The notes under the pieces are model-generated. The model saw only the letters and a list, made by a program, of their open reading frames with translations, was not told the origin of the DNA and did no database searches. A program made the translations under genes and the position numbers. Shown piece by piece: positions 16,973-25,221 of a DNA stretch of 64,000 nt (its first letter is position 1; each line of letters begins with the position of its first letter). The stretch lies in NCBI GenBank assembly GCA_963621975.1, contig CAVFGI010000001.1, positions 62,001 through 126,000 of the forward strand. Direction: 5' to 3'. This stretch comes from UBA9732 sp963621975. GTDB taxonomy: Bacteria > Spirochaetota > Spirochaetia > Sphaerochaetales > Sphaerochaetaceae.

Positions 16973-18052
16973 ATGAAGAAAGCTTTAATTATGCTTCTTG
17001 TTGTATGTTCTGTTTTCTGTTTTGTTTCTTGCAACAAGAAGGCAGCTGAGACTACAACTACTACAACAACTACTACAAGTACTACAACTGCAAAGGCAGC
17101 TCAGACTTATAAGTTTGGTATGGGTATTGTTTTTGATGACGGACAGTCAACAGATACACAAGTTGCTTATGATGCTGTTTGTGCTGTTGTTGTTACAGAT
17201 GCTAACGGCAAGATTGTTGCATGTCAGATTGATGATGCACAGAATAAGATGAGCACAACAGAAGTTGATGCTGAAAAGACATTCAAGTCAAAGTATGAAC
17301 TTCAGTATGACTACAATATGGTCAAATACTCAGAAGCAACGAACGAATGGTTCCAGCAGGTTGATGCATTTGAGCAGTATGTTATTGGTAAGACAGCTGA
17401 AGAAGTTGCAGCTATTCAGACCAGAACTAGAGGTGCAGATGAGCCACATCCTGGTTATGTAGTAGCAGCAGACGAGACACTCTTTGCTTCTTGCTCAATT
17501 CAGATTACAGAGTTCATTGAAGCAGTTGTAAAAGCTTGCAACGATTCTAAGGCAAAGACATTCTCAACAGCTGACACATTTACAGTTGGTGTTGCAATCA
17601 ACTCAACTGCTGAAGAGTCAACAGTTGCAACTGCTGATGCTGACGGCGTTATCAAGATGTATGCTGAGTTTGCAGGTGCTGTTGTTGGTTCTGATGGAAA
17701 GATTCTTGCTGCTCTTACAGACGCAATTCAGCCACAGTTCTCTGTTAATGCTGATGGTGAAGTTACTGGCAAGACTTGGAAGGGTACAAAGAAAGAACTT
17801 GAGTATGATTACAACATGGTCAAGTACTCAGAAGCTACAAACGAGTGGTTCCAGCAGGCTGCTGCATTTGAAGACTACTGTGCCGGCAAGACAGCTGATG
17901 AAGTTGCAAATCTTCCTACCAGAGTCAGAGGTGCTGAAGAAGCTCATCCTGGTTATGTTGTAACAACAGACGAGACACTCTTTGCTTCCTGTTCAATTCA
18001 GATTACAGGAATGATGAATGTTATTGCTAAGGCTGCTAAGAACGCTAACTAA
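16973..18052 (+). CDS. lipoprotein with two FMN-binding-like repeats, unknown function
   Basis: 359 aa. Start at ATG 16973 (MKKALIML...), with GGAGG 11 bp upstream. A signal peptide ends in a lipobox-like 'FVSC', then a Thr-rich linker encoded by ACA/ACT triplets, then two homologous domains (about 45-190 and 195-359). Each contains 'YDYNMVKYSEATNEWFQQ', a 'GKTAxEVA' motif and 'TLFASCSIQIT'. The last resembles the SGAT region of FMN-binding domains but lacks the acceptor pattern. The gene is followed after 2 bp by apbE and then by rnf, suggesting an electron-transfer or flavin-related role on the cell surface or in the periplasm. The two repeats are also very similar at DNA level. I do not recognise an established name. 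Confidence 0.6.
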   Translation: MKKALIMLLVVCSVFCFVSCNKKAAETTTTTTTTTSTTTAKAAQTYKFGMGIVFDDGQSTDTQVAYDAVCAVVVTDANGKIVACQIDDAQNKMSTTEVDAEKTFKSKYELQYDYNMVKYSEATNEWFQQVDAFEQYVIGKTAEEVAAIQTRTRGADEPHPGYVVAADETLFASCSIQITEFIEAVVKACNDSKAKTFSTADTFTVGVAINSTAEESTVATADADGVIKMYAEFAGAVVGSDGKILAALTDAIQPQFSVNADGEVTGKTWKGTKKELEYDYNMVKYSEATNEWFQQAAAFEDYCAGKTADEVANLPTRVRGAEEAHPGYVVTTDETLFASCSIQITGMMNVIAKAAKNAN

Positions 18053-18054
18053 TA

Positions 18055-19131
18055 ATGAATCTTTATAAAAAGGTTATGCCAAGCATTGGATTTTTTCTAA
18101 TGCTTGGCCTTCTTTTACTTGTGACCCTTGCGGGGTGCAGTAAAAATAGTCAGACCTCGAGCCAAGATATGGCTAAAATAGAGCCTAGAGGAAAGGCTTA
18201 TTTTTCTTTTTTTGATACTGTTACCTATGTTTATAGCTACGTGGGCGATGACGATGATCTTTTTAATGAGCGTACAGATGGCGTTGCTGAAATTTTAGAT
18301 GAGTATCATAAATTGTTTGATATTTACTATGAGTATACTGGAATCAACAATCTTTGTACTGTTAATAATCAAGCTGGAGGAGAGCCCGTTCAGGTTGATA
18401 GAAAGCTAATTGATTTCCTCTTATATTGTAAAGAGATATATGATTTAACGGATGGTATAGTTGATGTTATGATGGGCTCTGTCTTGTCTATTTGGCATGA
18501 TGCAAGAACAGCAGATCAGCCATATTTGCCAGAGATATCGGTCTTAGAAGAGGCAAGTAAGCATGTTGGTTTTGAGTTCTTGGAAATAGATGAGGCTAAC
18601 TGTACCGTGAGAATTACGGATCCTAAGGCGTCGTTGGATGTGGGTGCTATTGGGAAGGGCTATGCGACTGAGATGGCGGCTGTGTGGCTAGAGGAACAGA
18701 ATGTGAATTCGTATGTACTGAATGCGGGTGGAAATGTGCGAATTGTGGGAACAAAGCCAAATGGGGATAGCTGGATAACTGGTATTAAAGACCCCAAGAA
18801 TCCGGATTCAGCTTTTGCAATTAAGCTGGCGCTTGTGGATTGCTCATGTGTGACCAGCGGGGAGTATGAACGATACTTCTCAGTAAATGGCACACGATAT
18901 TCACACATAATAGACCCAAGCACGCTTATGCCGGCCACGTACTTTGCATCGGTTAGCGTGATTACTAAAAATAGTGCTTATGCCGATGCCCTTTCCACAG
19001 CTTTATTTTGCATGAGCTATGAAGAAGGCTTGGATTTTGTTTCTGGTTTAGAGGGTGTTGATTGTGTGTGGGTGTTCCACAATGGAGATGTTAAATATAC
19101 TTCTGGATTAGAAGATTTGATAGTTAATTAG
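18055..19131 (+). CDS. apbE: FAD:protein FMN transferase (ApbE), lipoprotein
   Basis: 358 aa. Lipoprotein signal ending 'LVTLAGC', so it is membrane-anchored in the periplasm. ApbE cleaves FAD and attaches FMN to Thr in D-x-x-S/T-G-A-T motifs. Family motifs: 'LDVGAIGKGYATEMAA', 'NAGGNVRIVG', 'RYSHIIDPSTLMPA' and the C-terminal 'ITKNSAYADALSTALF' with metal-binding Asp. It lies between the repeated-domain lipoprotein and rnfC, so the RnfG subunit is its obvious substrate. Confidence 0.95.
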   Translation: MNLYKKVMPSIGFFLMLGLLLLVTLAGCSKNSQTSSQDMAKIEPRGKAYFSFFDTVTYVYSYVGDDDDLFNERTDGVAEILDEYHKLFDIYYEYTGINNLCTVNNQAGGEPVQVDRKLIDFLLYCKEIYDLTDGIVDVMMGSVLSIWHDARTADQPYLPEISVLEEASKHVGFEFLEIDEANCTVRITDPKASLDVGAIGKGYATEMAAVWLEEQNVNSYVLNAGGNVRIVGTKPNGDSWITGIKDPKNPDSAFAIKLALVDCSCVTSGEYERYFSVNGTRYSHIIDPSTLMPATYFASVSVITKNSAYADALSTALFCMSYEEGLDFVSGLEGVDCVWVFHNGDVKYTSGLEDLIVN

Positions 19132-19150
19132 TTATATAGGAGGGAGTTGG

Positions 19151-20443
19151 ATGCTTTTCAAAAGAAAGATATCGTCTGTACATGTGCCACATTGCAAAAG
19201 CACGCAGGACATGCATTCTCTTGTTGTTCCTGCACCAGAATCTGTGACGATTCCAATGCTGATGCATTCTGGTGTTCCAGCAGTTCCAATTGTGGCTGTT
19301 GGGGACCATGTGTATGTTGGACAGATGATCGCTAAAGAGGGTGAAGGTAGAGTTTCTTCTCCAGTACATGCTTCTGTGTCTGGTGAGATTACTGCTGTAA
19401 GTGAGAAGGCTATTTCAATCAAGAGCGATGGAAAGATGGAAAAAGATCCTGAAATGATAGCCCCAAAGCTTGAGACTCTTGATGATTTTCTTAATGGATG
19501 TAGGTTATCAGGTATTGTTGGTCTTGGTGGAGCTGCTTATCCACTTCATGGAAAGTGGGAAGCTTTGAGGAAAAATAAGATTGACACAATTCTTATTAAT
19601 GGTGCTGAGTGTGAACCTTATTGTACAGCGGATAATCGTACAATGATTGAAGATTCAGATCATATTAAGATGGGTATTGAAATTCTTAAAAAGTTCTCTG
19701 GTGCTACTAAATATGTTATTGGTATTGAGGAAAACAAGCCTGAGGCTATTGCTCACTTGACTGAAGTTTTCAAGGATGACAGTGCTGTTGAAGTTAAGCC
19801 TCTTAAGAGTGTTTATCCTCAGGGAGCTAAGCAGGTTCTTCTTTGGAATGCCACAGGTAAAGTTGTTGCTGCAGGTCAGCGTCTCGCCTCTCTTGGAGTT
19901 ATCATTACTAACGTGACAACCTTAGCTAAAATGGCTAGATATTTTGAAACAGGTATGCCTCTTGTAGATAAATGTATTTCTGTTGATGGTTCTGCTATAG
20001 CCAATCCTAAAAACATTGTTGTCCCAATTGGAACTAGCATGGAATATTGCATTGAGCAGTGTGGTGGATTTAAGAGCCAGCCCGGCAAGGTTCTTGATGG
20101 TGGTCCAATGATGGGACGTGCGGTTTCATCTTTAGATGAGCCTGTAGTTAAAGCTACAAGTGCTATTGTTGCTATGGATCTAAAAGATTCTGTTGTTATT
20201 GAACCATCTGCTTGTCTACATTGTGGAAAGTGCGTTGAAGCATGTCCTTTGAATCTAAATCCAGTTGCTTATGCTCATGCACTTGATCTTGATGATGACG
20301 AAAAAAAGGAAGCAATTCTGAAAAAAGAAGATGTTGCTCAGTGTATGGAGTGTGGTTGCTGTGCTTATGTTTGCCCAGCTCACAGACCTCTTGTTGCTAA
20401 CAACAGAGAAGCTAAGAAGTTTATGAGAGGGAGGAGGAAGTAA
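19151..20443 (+). CDS. rnfC: Rnf/Rsx electron-transport complex subunit C
   Basis: 430 aa peripheral cytoplasmic subunit that binds NADH and FMN. It has an N-terminal lipoyl-like/barrel region, then 'RLSGIVGLGGAAYPLHGKW', 'LINGAECEPYCTADNRTM' and two [4Fe-4S] motifs ('CLHCGKCVEACPLNLNP', 'CMECGCCAYVCPAHRP'). Length is close to clostridial RnfC. A good SD (GGAGG) lies upstream, and rnfD starts in its stop codon (TAATG). Confidence 0.96.
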   Translation: MLFKRKISSVHVPHCKSTQDMHSLVVPAPESVTIPMLMHSGVPAVPIVAVGDHVYVGQMIAKEGEGRVSSPVHASVSGEITAVSEKAISIKSDGKMEKDPEMIAPKLETLDDFLNGCRLSGIVGLGGAAYPLHGKWEALRKNKIDTILINGAECEPYCTADNRTMIEDSDHIKMGIEILKKFSGATKYVIGIEENKPEAIAHLTEVFKDDSAVEVKPLKSVYPQGAKQVLLWNATGKVVAAGQRLASLGVIITNVTTLAKMARYFETGMPLVDKCISVDGSAIANPKNIVVPIGTSMEYCIEQCGGFKSQPGKVLDGGPMMGRAVSSLDEPVVKATSAIVAMDLKDSVVIEPSACLHCGKCVEACPLNLNPVAYAHALDLDDDEKKEAILKKEDVAQCMECGCCAYVCPAHRPLVANNREAKKFMRGRRK

Positions 20444-21387
20444 TGGAGCATTATGATTTGATTACTGTTTCATCTCCACATTTTCACGATAAGAGTTCAA
20501 GTCGTAGAATTATGTTGGATGTTATCATTGCTCTTTTGCCTGCTGTTATTGCTTCTGTAGTGATATTTGGAGTGAAGTCGGTATGGCTTATTGCCACTTG
20601 CGTTCTTAGCGCCGTGGCTGCAGAGTGGATATTTGATTTGTGTACCAAAAAGAAGTGTACAATAGGCGATCTTTCTGCTGTTGTTACCGGTCTTTTATTG
20701 GCTTTAAACCTTGGAACTGAGGTTTCTATTTACGAGGCTATTGTTGGTTCTGTTTTTGCAATTGTTTTTGCTAAGTGTATTTTTGGAGGACTTGGAAAGA
20801 ATTTTGCAAACCCAGCCATTACTGGCCGTGTATTTATGATTATTGCTTTTGGTTCCGTTGCTACCTTTGTGAATCCTAAGGGAGTAGAACTTGTTTCAAG
20901 TGCAACTCCACTTGCTAATCTGGCTTCAAATTCAATGGAAAACCTTCCATCTTTAAGCCAAATGCTTTTAGGTCTTCATGGTGGTACAATTGGTGAGACT
21001 TGTATTGTTGCTTTGGTTATTGGTTGGATTTATCTTTCAGTTAGAAAAGTAATTAAGTGGTACGTTCCTGCTTGCTTTATTGTAACAGTTTTTATCCTCT
21101 TCCTTATTGTAACTGGTTCTCCAATTTATGCTTTCTATGAGATTATTTCCGGAGGACTTTTCCTTGGTGCAATTTTCATGGCAACAGACTATGTCACAAC
21201 ACCTATTACTGTTAAAGGTAAGTGCTTATTCTGTGTTGGTTGCGGTATAATTACTTTTGTTATTAGAAGATATTGTGCACTTCCAGAAGGCGTTTCCTTC
21301 TCAATTCTAATTATGAATATTCTTACTCCTTTCATTGAGAAGCTTACTCATAATGTTCCACTTGGAGGGTCTAACAATGGCAAATAA
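20443..21387 (+). CDS. rnfD: Rnf electron-transport complex subunit D
   Basis: 314 aa inner-membrane subunit related to NqrB, with about ten hydrophobic segments. 'LPAVIASVVIFG' near the N-terminus and 'NPAITGRVFM' are family features. The flavin-attachment motif region reads 'ELVSSATPLANL' (T155); the usual pattern is D-x-x-S/T-G-A-T, so both the Asp and the Gly are replaced. Covalent FMN here is therefore uncertain. It overlaps rnfC by 1 bp and rnfG by 11 bp. Confidence 0.95.
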   Translation: MEHYDLITVSSPHFHDKSSSRRIMLDVIIALLPAVIASVVIFGVKSVWLIATCVLSAVAAEWIFDLCTKKKCTIGDLSAVVTGLLLALNLGTEVSIYEAIVGSVFAIVFAKCIFGGLGKNFANPAITGRVFMIIAFGSVATFVNPKGVELVSSATPLANLASNSMENLPSLSQMLLGLHGGTIGETCIVALVIGWIYLSVRKVIKWYVPACFIVTVFILFLIVTGSPIYAFYEIISGGLFLGAIFMATDYVTTPITVKGKCLFCVGCGIITFVIRRYCALPEGVSFSILIMNILTPFIEKLTHNVPLGGSNNGK

Positions 21388-22639
21388 TAAATCTCTTCAA
21401 GCTGTGATTCTTGTTGTTGTTTTTGTGGTAATGTGTGCTTTGGTTTTGGCTCTCAATTGCTTTACAGCACCTTTAATTGAAGCTAATGCTCAGGGTGCCG
21501 AACTTGAGCCTTTGTATAAAGTTATGCCAGAAGCAACGGGATTTGAGAAACTTGAACTTCCTGTTGTTGCTGACACTGTTTCAAGTGTTTGGAAAGAGAA
21601 TAGCAATCTTGGTTATGTTGTTAGATGTGCAACCAATAAGGGTTATACCGGCGATTACATTGAGCTTACTGTTGCTATTTCTTCAGACGGAAAGATTAGT
21701 GGTATTTCTCTTGATTCCTATCCTGAAACAAAAGACTTTGGTCAGGATACCTATCCAACAACCTTTGTTGGTCAGGATTCTACTTTGGGAGGTACTTCTA
21801 TTGTTGCAGGTGTAACTTATTCTTCAAGTGCTTTCCGCAATGCTGTTTCCAATGCCTTTGAAACGTTGATTTCTAATGACTTAATCAAAGCTGGTATTAA
21901 GGATGCAAGTCAGATTATTGCTGAAATGCTTCCAGTTGTCTTTAAGACTGCAGCTAATCCTTCTGGAATTGCTCAGATTACGGAATTTAAGTCTTCTGTT
22001 TCTGGTGTTAAGAACGCTTGGACAACAAATAATGGCATTGGTGTTGCCTACTGGTATGCTTCTTCAGATTCCAATTATCTTGTTATTTTCAATGCGTCAT
22101 TAGATGCAAAAGTTTATGATCTTGAGTCTGTTGATGTGACAAATTCCTTTGATGCTTCTATTATTAGTTCTCTTTCAGCTGAGGCTTCCAACAAGCTTTC
22201 TAATGTTGCATCCAAGGATGAAAAGAAGGTTGTAAAGATGGTTCCTTCTGATTCAGTCCTAACTGCTATGGATATTGGCAATGTCTTTAACAGTGTTTCA
22301 ACGTTGTTTAAAGCTGAAAGTTCTGAGGGCACTTTCTATTGTTACACATGTAGACCATACGGTTTCTCCAACGAGACTATGGTTATCTACGTTGTAATTG
22401 ATGAGAGTGGTAAGATTTATGCTTTTAATGCTGCTCAGTTGATTATTGAAGCTGAATACTTTAGTGGTTATAGCCTTGAGCCTACTTCTTATAAGGCTGG
22501 TTTTGTTGGTTTGGATTCTTCTACTTGGGCTGGAGATCAAGCCTTGATTTCTGGTGCAACAATGACTACAGAGGCTGTTCAGTGTGCAATTAATGATGCA
22601 TTTGAGGCATTTAAGGCTATTGTTGGAGGTAATAACTGA
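21377..22639 (+). CDS. rnfG: Rnf complex subunit G with duplicated FMN-binding domain
   Basis: 420 aa, about twice the usual RnfG size. Start ATG 21377 follows GGAGG inside the end of rnfD. One N-terminal membrane anchor (about 7-28) is followed by two periplasmic FMN-bind domains. The first (about 70-165) ends in 'TSIVAGVTYSSSAFRNAV', where the acceptor motif is degenerate. The second (about 310-415) ends in 'ALISGATMTTEAVQCAI' with intact SGAT (acceptor Thr395). Only the second can be a standard ApbE target. The extra domain may be structural or use another cofactor. Confidence 0.92.
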   Translation: MANNKSLQAVILVVVFVVMCALVLALNCFTAPLIEANAQGAELEPLYKVMPEATGFEKLELPVVADTVSSVWKENSNLGYVVRCATNKGYTGDYIELTVAISSDGKISGISLDSYPETKDFGQDTYPTTFVGQDSTLGGTSIVAGVTYSSSAFRNAVSNAFETLISNDLIKAGIKDASQIIAEMLPVVFKTAANPSGIAQITEFKSSVSGVKNAWTTNNGIGVAYWYASSDSNYLVIFNASLDAKVYDLESVDVTNSFDASIISSLSAEASNKLSNVASKDEKKVVKMVPSDSVLTAMDIGNVFNSVSTLFKAESSEGTFYCYTCRPYGFSNETMVIYVVIDESGKIYAFNAAQLIIEAEYFSGYSLEPTSYKAGFVGLDSSTWAGDQALISGATMTTEAVQCAINDAFEAFKAIVGGNN

Positions 22640-23259
22640 TGGAAAAGAATTATTTGAAATCATTTTTATCTAACAATCCTGTGATGATTTTGTTTTTGTC
22701 TGCTTGTCCAGCTCTTGCTGGAACAACCAATGTCATTTCAGGTCTTGTTTTGGCTTGTGCTGTTTTCTGTATTTTGGTTTTGTCTTCTTTGGTTATGTCT
22801 CTTCTTGGAAAGATTACAATGACCTTTGTTAGACTTGCTCTTTCTGTGATTGTTACAGCTGGTTTTGCTTCAATGGCTAATATGTTGATTGCAGCATTTG
22901 TTCCTAGTGCCAGTTCCATGCTTGGTGTTTATGTTGCTCTTTGTGCTCTTAATGCTATGTTGGTTCTAAAAGGAACCACTGCATCTGACTTGTCAGTTGG
23001 AGGTGCTTTGAAAAATGCTGTAATTTGTGGTCTTGAGTTTGCATTACTTGTTATTGTCATGGCAATCATTAGAGAGACTCTTGGTCTTGGAACTTTTGCT
23101 GGTCACAAGGTGGATTTCCTTTCAAGTTTTGTTATTCCTATTCTTGCAAAGAGCTATGGTGCATTTATTGTTTTTGCAATTCTTTTGGCTGTGGCAGGAT
23201 GCTTTAAATGTAAGGCCTGTAGTGCAGATTGCTGTGCAACAAACGAGGAGGCAAAGTGA
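22639..23259 (+). CDS. rnfE: Rnf electron-transport complex subunit E
   Basis: 206 aa inner-membrane subunit, homologous to NqrD and RnfA, with about six spans. It opens 'SFLSNNPVMILFLSACPALAGTT', the RnfE signature, and has 'VDFLSSFVIPILAKSYGAFIVFAILLAV'. The C-terminus is Cys-rich ('CFKCKACSADCCA'), which is unusual and could be metal-binding. Overlaps rnfG and rnfA by 1 and 1 bp. Confidence 0.95.
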   Translation: MEKNYLKSFLSNNPVMILFLSACPALAGTTNVISGLVLACAVFCILVLSSLVMSLLGKITMTFVRLALSVIVTAGFASMANMLIAAFVPSASSMLGVYVALCALNAMLVLKGTTASDLSVGGALKNAVICGLEFALLVIVMAIIRETLGLGTFAGHKVDFLSSFVIPILAKSYGAFIVFAILLAVAGCFKCKACSADCCATNEEAK

Positions 23260-23813
23260 TGAGTATTAAAGAAGTTTTTGCTGTTATGTTTGCTTGTATT
23301 CTTGCAAATAACTATGTTTTAGCTAATTTCATGGGTGTTGAAGCTGTAGCATCTGATCTTTCTAAATCTTGGAAAGCTATAGCTTTTAAAGGCCTTTATG
23401 TTACTCTTACTCTTTTGCTTTGTGTTATTGAGTCTTGGATCTGGTCTTACTTTTGTTCAACATCCGCAGCTTCAGCTCTAACAATTTTAGTTCTTTCAAT
23501 AATTGTTTTGGCTAACTCAATGTTCCTTGGATCTCTTTTTAAGAATGCAATTGGAAATAGTTCTTTTGATATTCCAGCTGCCCTTAATAGTGTTGTTCTT
23601 GGTGCTTGTCTTATTAATGCTAATGAAGGTTACTCTCTCTTGGCTTGTATCTTTGCTGGTCTTGGAGTAGGTATTGGTTATACTTTAGTGACCTTTGTCA
23701 TGGCAGGTCTTATGGAAAGAATTAATATGAAGTATGTTCCAAAGGCATGGCGTGGCCTTCCAATTATGGTAGCTACATTGGCAATTGTTTCGCTGGTAGT
23801 TTTTGCTTTCTAA
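23259..23813 (+). CDS. rnfA: Rnf electron-transport complex subunit A
   Basis: 184 aa, about six membrane spans, RnfA/NqrE family: 'NNYVLANFMGVEAVASDLSKS' and 'FDIPAALNSVVLGACLINANEG'. ATG 23259 overlaps the rnfE TGA and is preceded by GAGGAGG; an upstream in-frame ATG at 23229 lies inside rnfE and is not needed. In most clusters rnfB follows, but here a NusG-II protein gene does. Confidence 0.95.
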   Translation: MSIKEVFAVMFACILANNYVLANFMGVEAVASDLSKSWKAIAFKGLYVTLTLLLCVIESWIWSYFCSTSAASALTILVLSIIVLANSMFLGSLFKNAIGNSSFDIPAALNSVVLGACLINANEGYSLLACIFAGLGVGIGYTLVTFVMAGLMERINMKYVPKAWRGLPIMVATLAIVSLVVFAF

Positions 23814-23827
23814 GTTGTAAGGGATGT

Positions 23828-24220
23828 ATGGGTACTACTGACAATAAACCTAGCAGAAAAAAAATGGGCAGGGGTCTTAGAGACCTCTGCCTTGTTTTGT
23901 TTTTTTTGGTTCTTTCTCTTGTTTTACTTTTTGTAGTTAAGGGTTCTCAAAAAGAGGGTGGTGCTGTGGTTGTTGCTGTAAATGGCATTGAAATTGGTTC
24001 TTATTCGTTGTCTGTAAATGGCCAATATTCTCTTAATGGTGGTACGAATATCCTTGTAATTGAAAATGGCAAAGCCAAGGTCTCTGATGCAAATTGTCCC
24101 GATAAGCTTTGTGTGAAGGAGCTCTGGGTTCAGTTCACTGGGCAGTGTATTACATGCCTTCCTAATAAGCTTACGGTCACTGTTGTTGGTGGCGATACTT
24201 CTGTGGATATTGTTATTTAG
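23828..24220 (+). CDS. NusG domain II-containing membrane-anchored protein
   Basis: 130 aa. Basic N-terminus, one membrane span ('LCLVLFFLVLSLVLLFVV'), then an exported NusG-II beta domain with conserved cysteines ('NCPDKLCVKELW' and 'GQCITCLPNKL'). Such proteins recur next to Rnf, ApbE and Gx-transporter genes in anaerobes; their role is unknown. The ATG at 23828 follows AAGGG; a longer frame into rnfA is rejected. Confidence 0.85.
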   Translation: MGTTDNKPSRKKMGRGLRDLCLVLFFLVLSLVLLFVVKGSQKEGGAVVVAVNGIEIGSYSLSVNGQYSLNGGTNILVIENGKAKVSDANCPDKLCVKELWVQFTGQCITCLPNKLTVTVVGGDTSVDIVI

Positions 24221-24227
24221 GTATTTT

Positions 24228-24737
24228 ATGGAGACAAGAAAGGTTGCACATATGGGGCTAATGATTGCCCTAGCGTTAGTTCTCTCGTTTATTGAGGCTC
24301 AAATTCCTACTTTTGTTGCTATTCCTGGCATTAAAGTAGGATTGGCTAATATTGTTGTGGTTTTTGCTTTATACAATTTTGGAATTAAAGAAGCCTTTGT
24401 TATTTCAATCTTGAGAGTTTTACTTGCTTCTTTGTTGTTTGGCTCTGTTATGAGTCTTGCATATTCTGCTGCTGGTGCGTTTTTAAGCCTTTTGGGAATG
24501 ATGTTATTAAAGAAATCGGGATTATTTGGATGTGTGGCGGTGAGCGTTGTGGGTGGCGTGCTACATAATCTTGGACAAATTCTGATGGCTTGTTTGGTTT
24601 TGGAAACTAATGTGGTGATTTATTATTTACCTTTTCTTATTCTTAGCGGTACAATAGCTGGGGTTGTTGTTGGTTTGGAAGCTGCTTTGGTGCTGAAGAG
24701 GCTAGGTAATTCCAACAATTCAAAAGAGGAGGATTAG
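24228..24737 (+). CDS. Gx transporter family protein (heptaprenyl-diphosphate synthase component I-like)
   Basis: 169 aa polytopic membrane protein, about five spans, Gx_transp family: 'METRKVAHMGLMIALALVLSFIE', 'VGLANIVVVFALYNFGIKEAF', 'RVLLASLLFGS' and 'YSAAGAFLSLLGM'. The family resembles ECF S-components, and the name heptaprenyl-diphosphate synthase component I is a legacy label. With an EcfA-T-A set just downstream, it is a candidate substrate-binding subunit for that transporter. AGG lies 6 bp before the ATG at 24228. It follows the NusG-II gene after 7 bp. Confidence 0.88.
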   Translation: METRKVAHMGLMIALALVLSFIEAQIPTFVAIPGIKVGLANIVVVFALYNFGIKEAFVISILRVLLASLLFGSVMSLAYSAAGAFLSLLGMMLLKKSGLFGCVAVSVVGGVLHNLGQILMACLVLETNVVIYYLPFLILSGTIAGVVVGLEAALVLKRLGNSNNSKEED

Positions 24738-24738
24738 T

Positions 24739-25218
24739 ATGGATAGAGTTAAAAAGGCTATTTCTACTGGAGTTTTAGGAGAGGAGTCCTTTTCACCTAA
24801 TTTCTTTGAAACTCAGGGAAAATTGGGTACTATTCAGAAATTAATTCACTGGATTACTACAATTATTCAACTTTTGATATCGGTATTTCTTATAGTTGGT
24901 ATTGTTATTTCGTTTTGTCATCTCCCAAGTTATCTTACAGATATCATGCAGACTACGCAGGAATCCTTATTTCCTCTAATCAATTATGTAGCGCTGGTCA
25001 TGATTGCTGTAGAATTAATACATGTGCTTAATAGCCAGAACTTAGAAAGTGTTATTGAGATTCTCATGTTGGCTCTGGTTCGTGAAATTGTGATTAAGCA
25101 ATGGTCTATGCTGGAATTGTTCTTTGGTTTGCTTTGTGTTGGTGGTCTATTTGCAATAAAAAAATGGCTTCTGCCAAAGAAGGCTGTAAAAGTTACTAAC
25201 AATAACAAGGAAAAATAA
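24739..25218 (+). CDS. PsiE-like membrane protein
   Basis: 159 aa with about four hydrophobic helices. 'INYVALVMIAVELIHVLNSQNLESVIEILMLALVREIVI' resembles the core of the phosphate-starvation-inducible PsiE family, in which a helix ending ELIH is followed by a basic helix. The N-terminal 45 residues are not hydrophobic. Placed between the Gx transporter and the ECF ATPase with no real spacing, so co-expressed with them. Biochemical role unknown. Confidence 0.6.
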   Translation: MDRVKKAISTGVLGEESFSPNFFETQGKLGTIQKLIHWITTIIQLLISVFLIVGIVISFCHLPSYLTDIMQTTQESLFPLINYVALVMIAVELIHVLNSQNLESVIEILMLALVREIVIKQWSMLELFFGLLCVGGLFAIKKWLLPKKAVKVTNNNKEK

Positions 25219-25221
25219 GTC

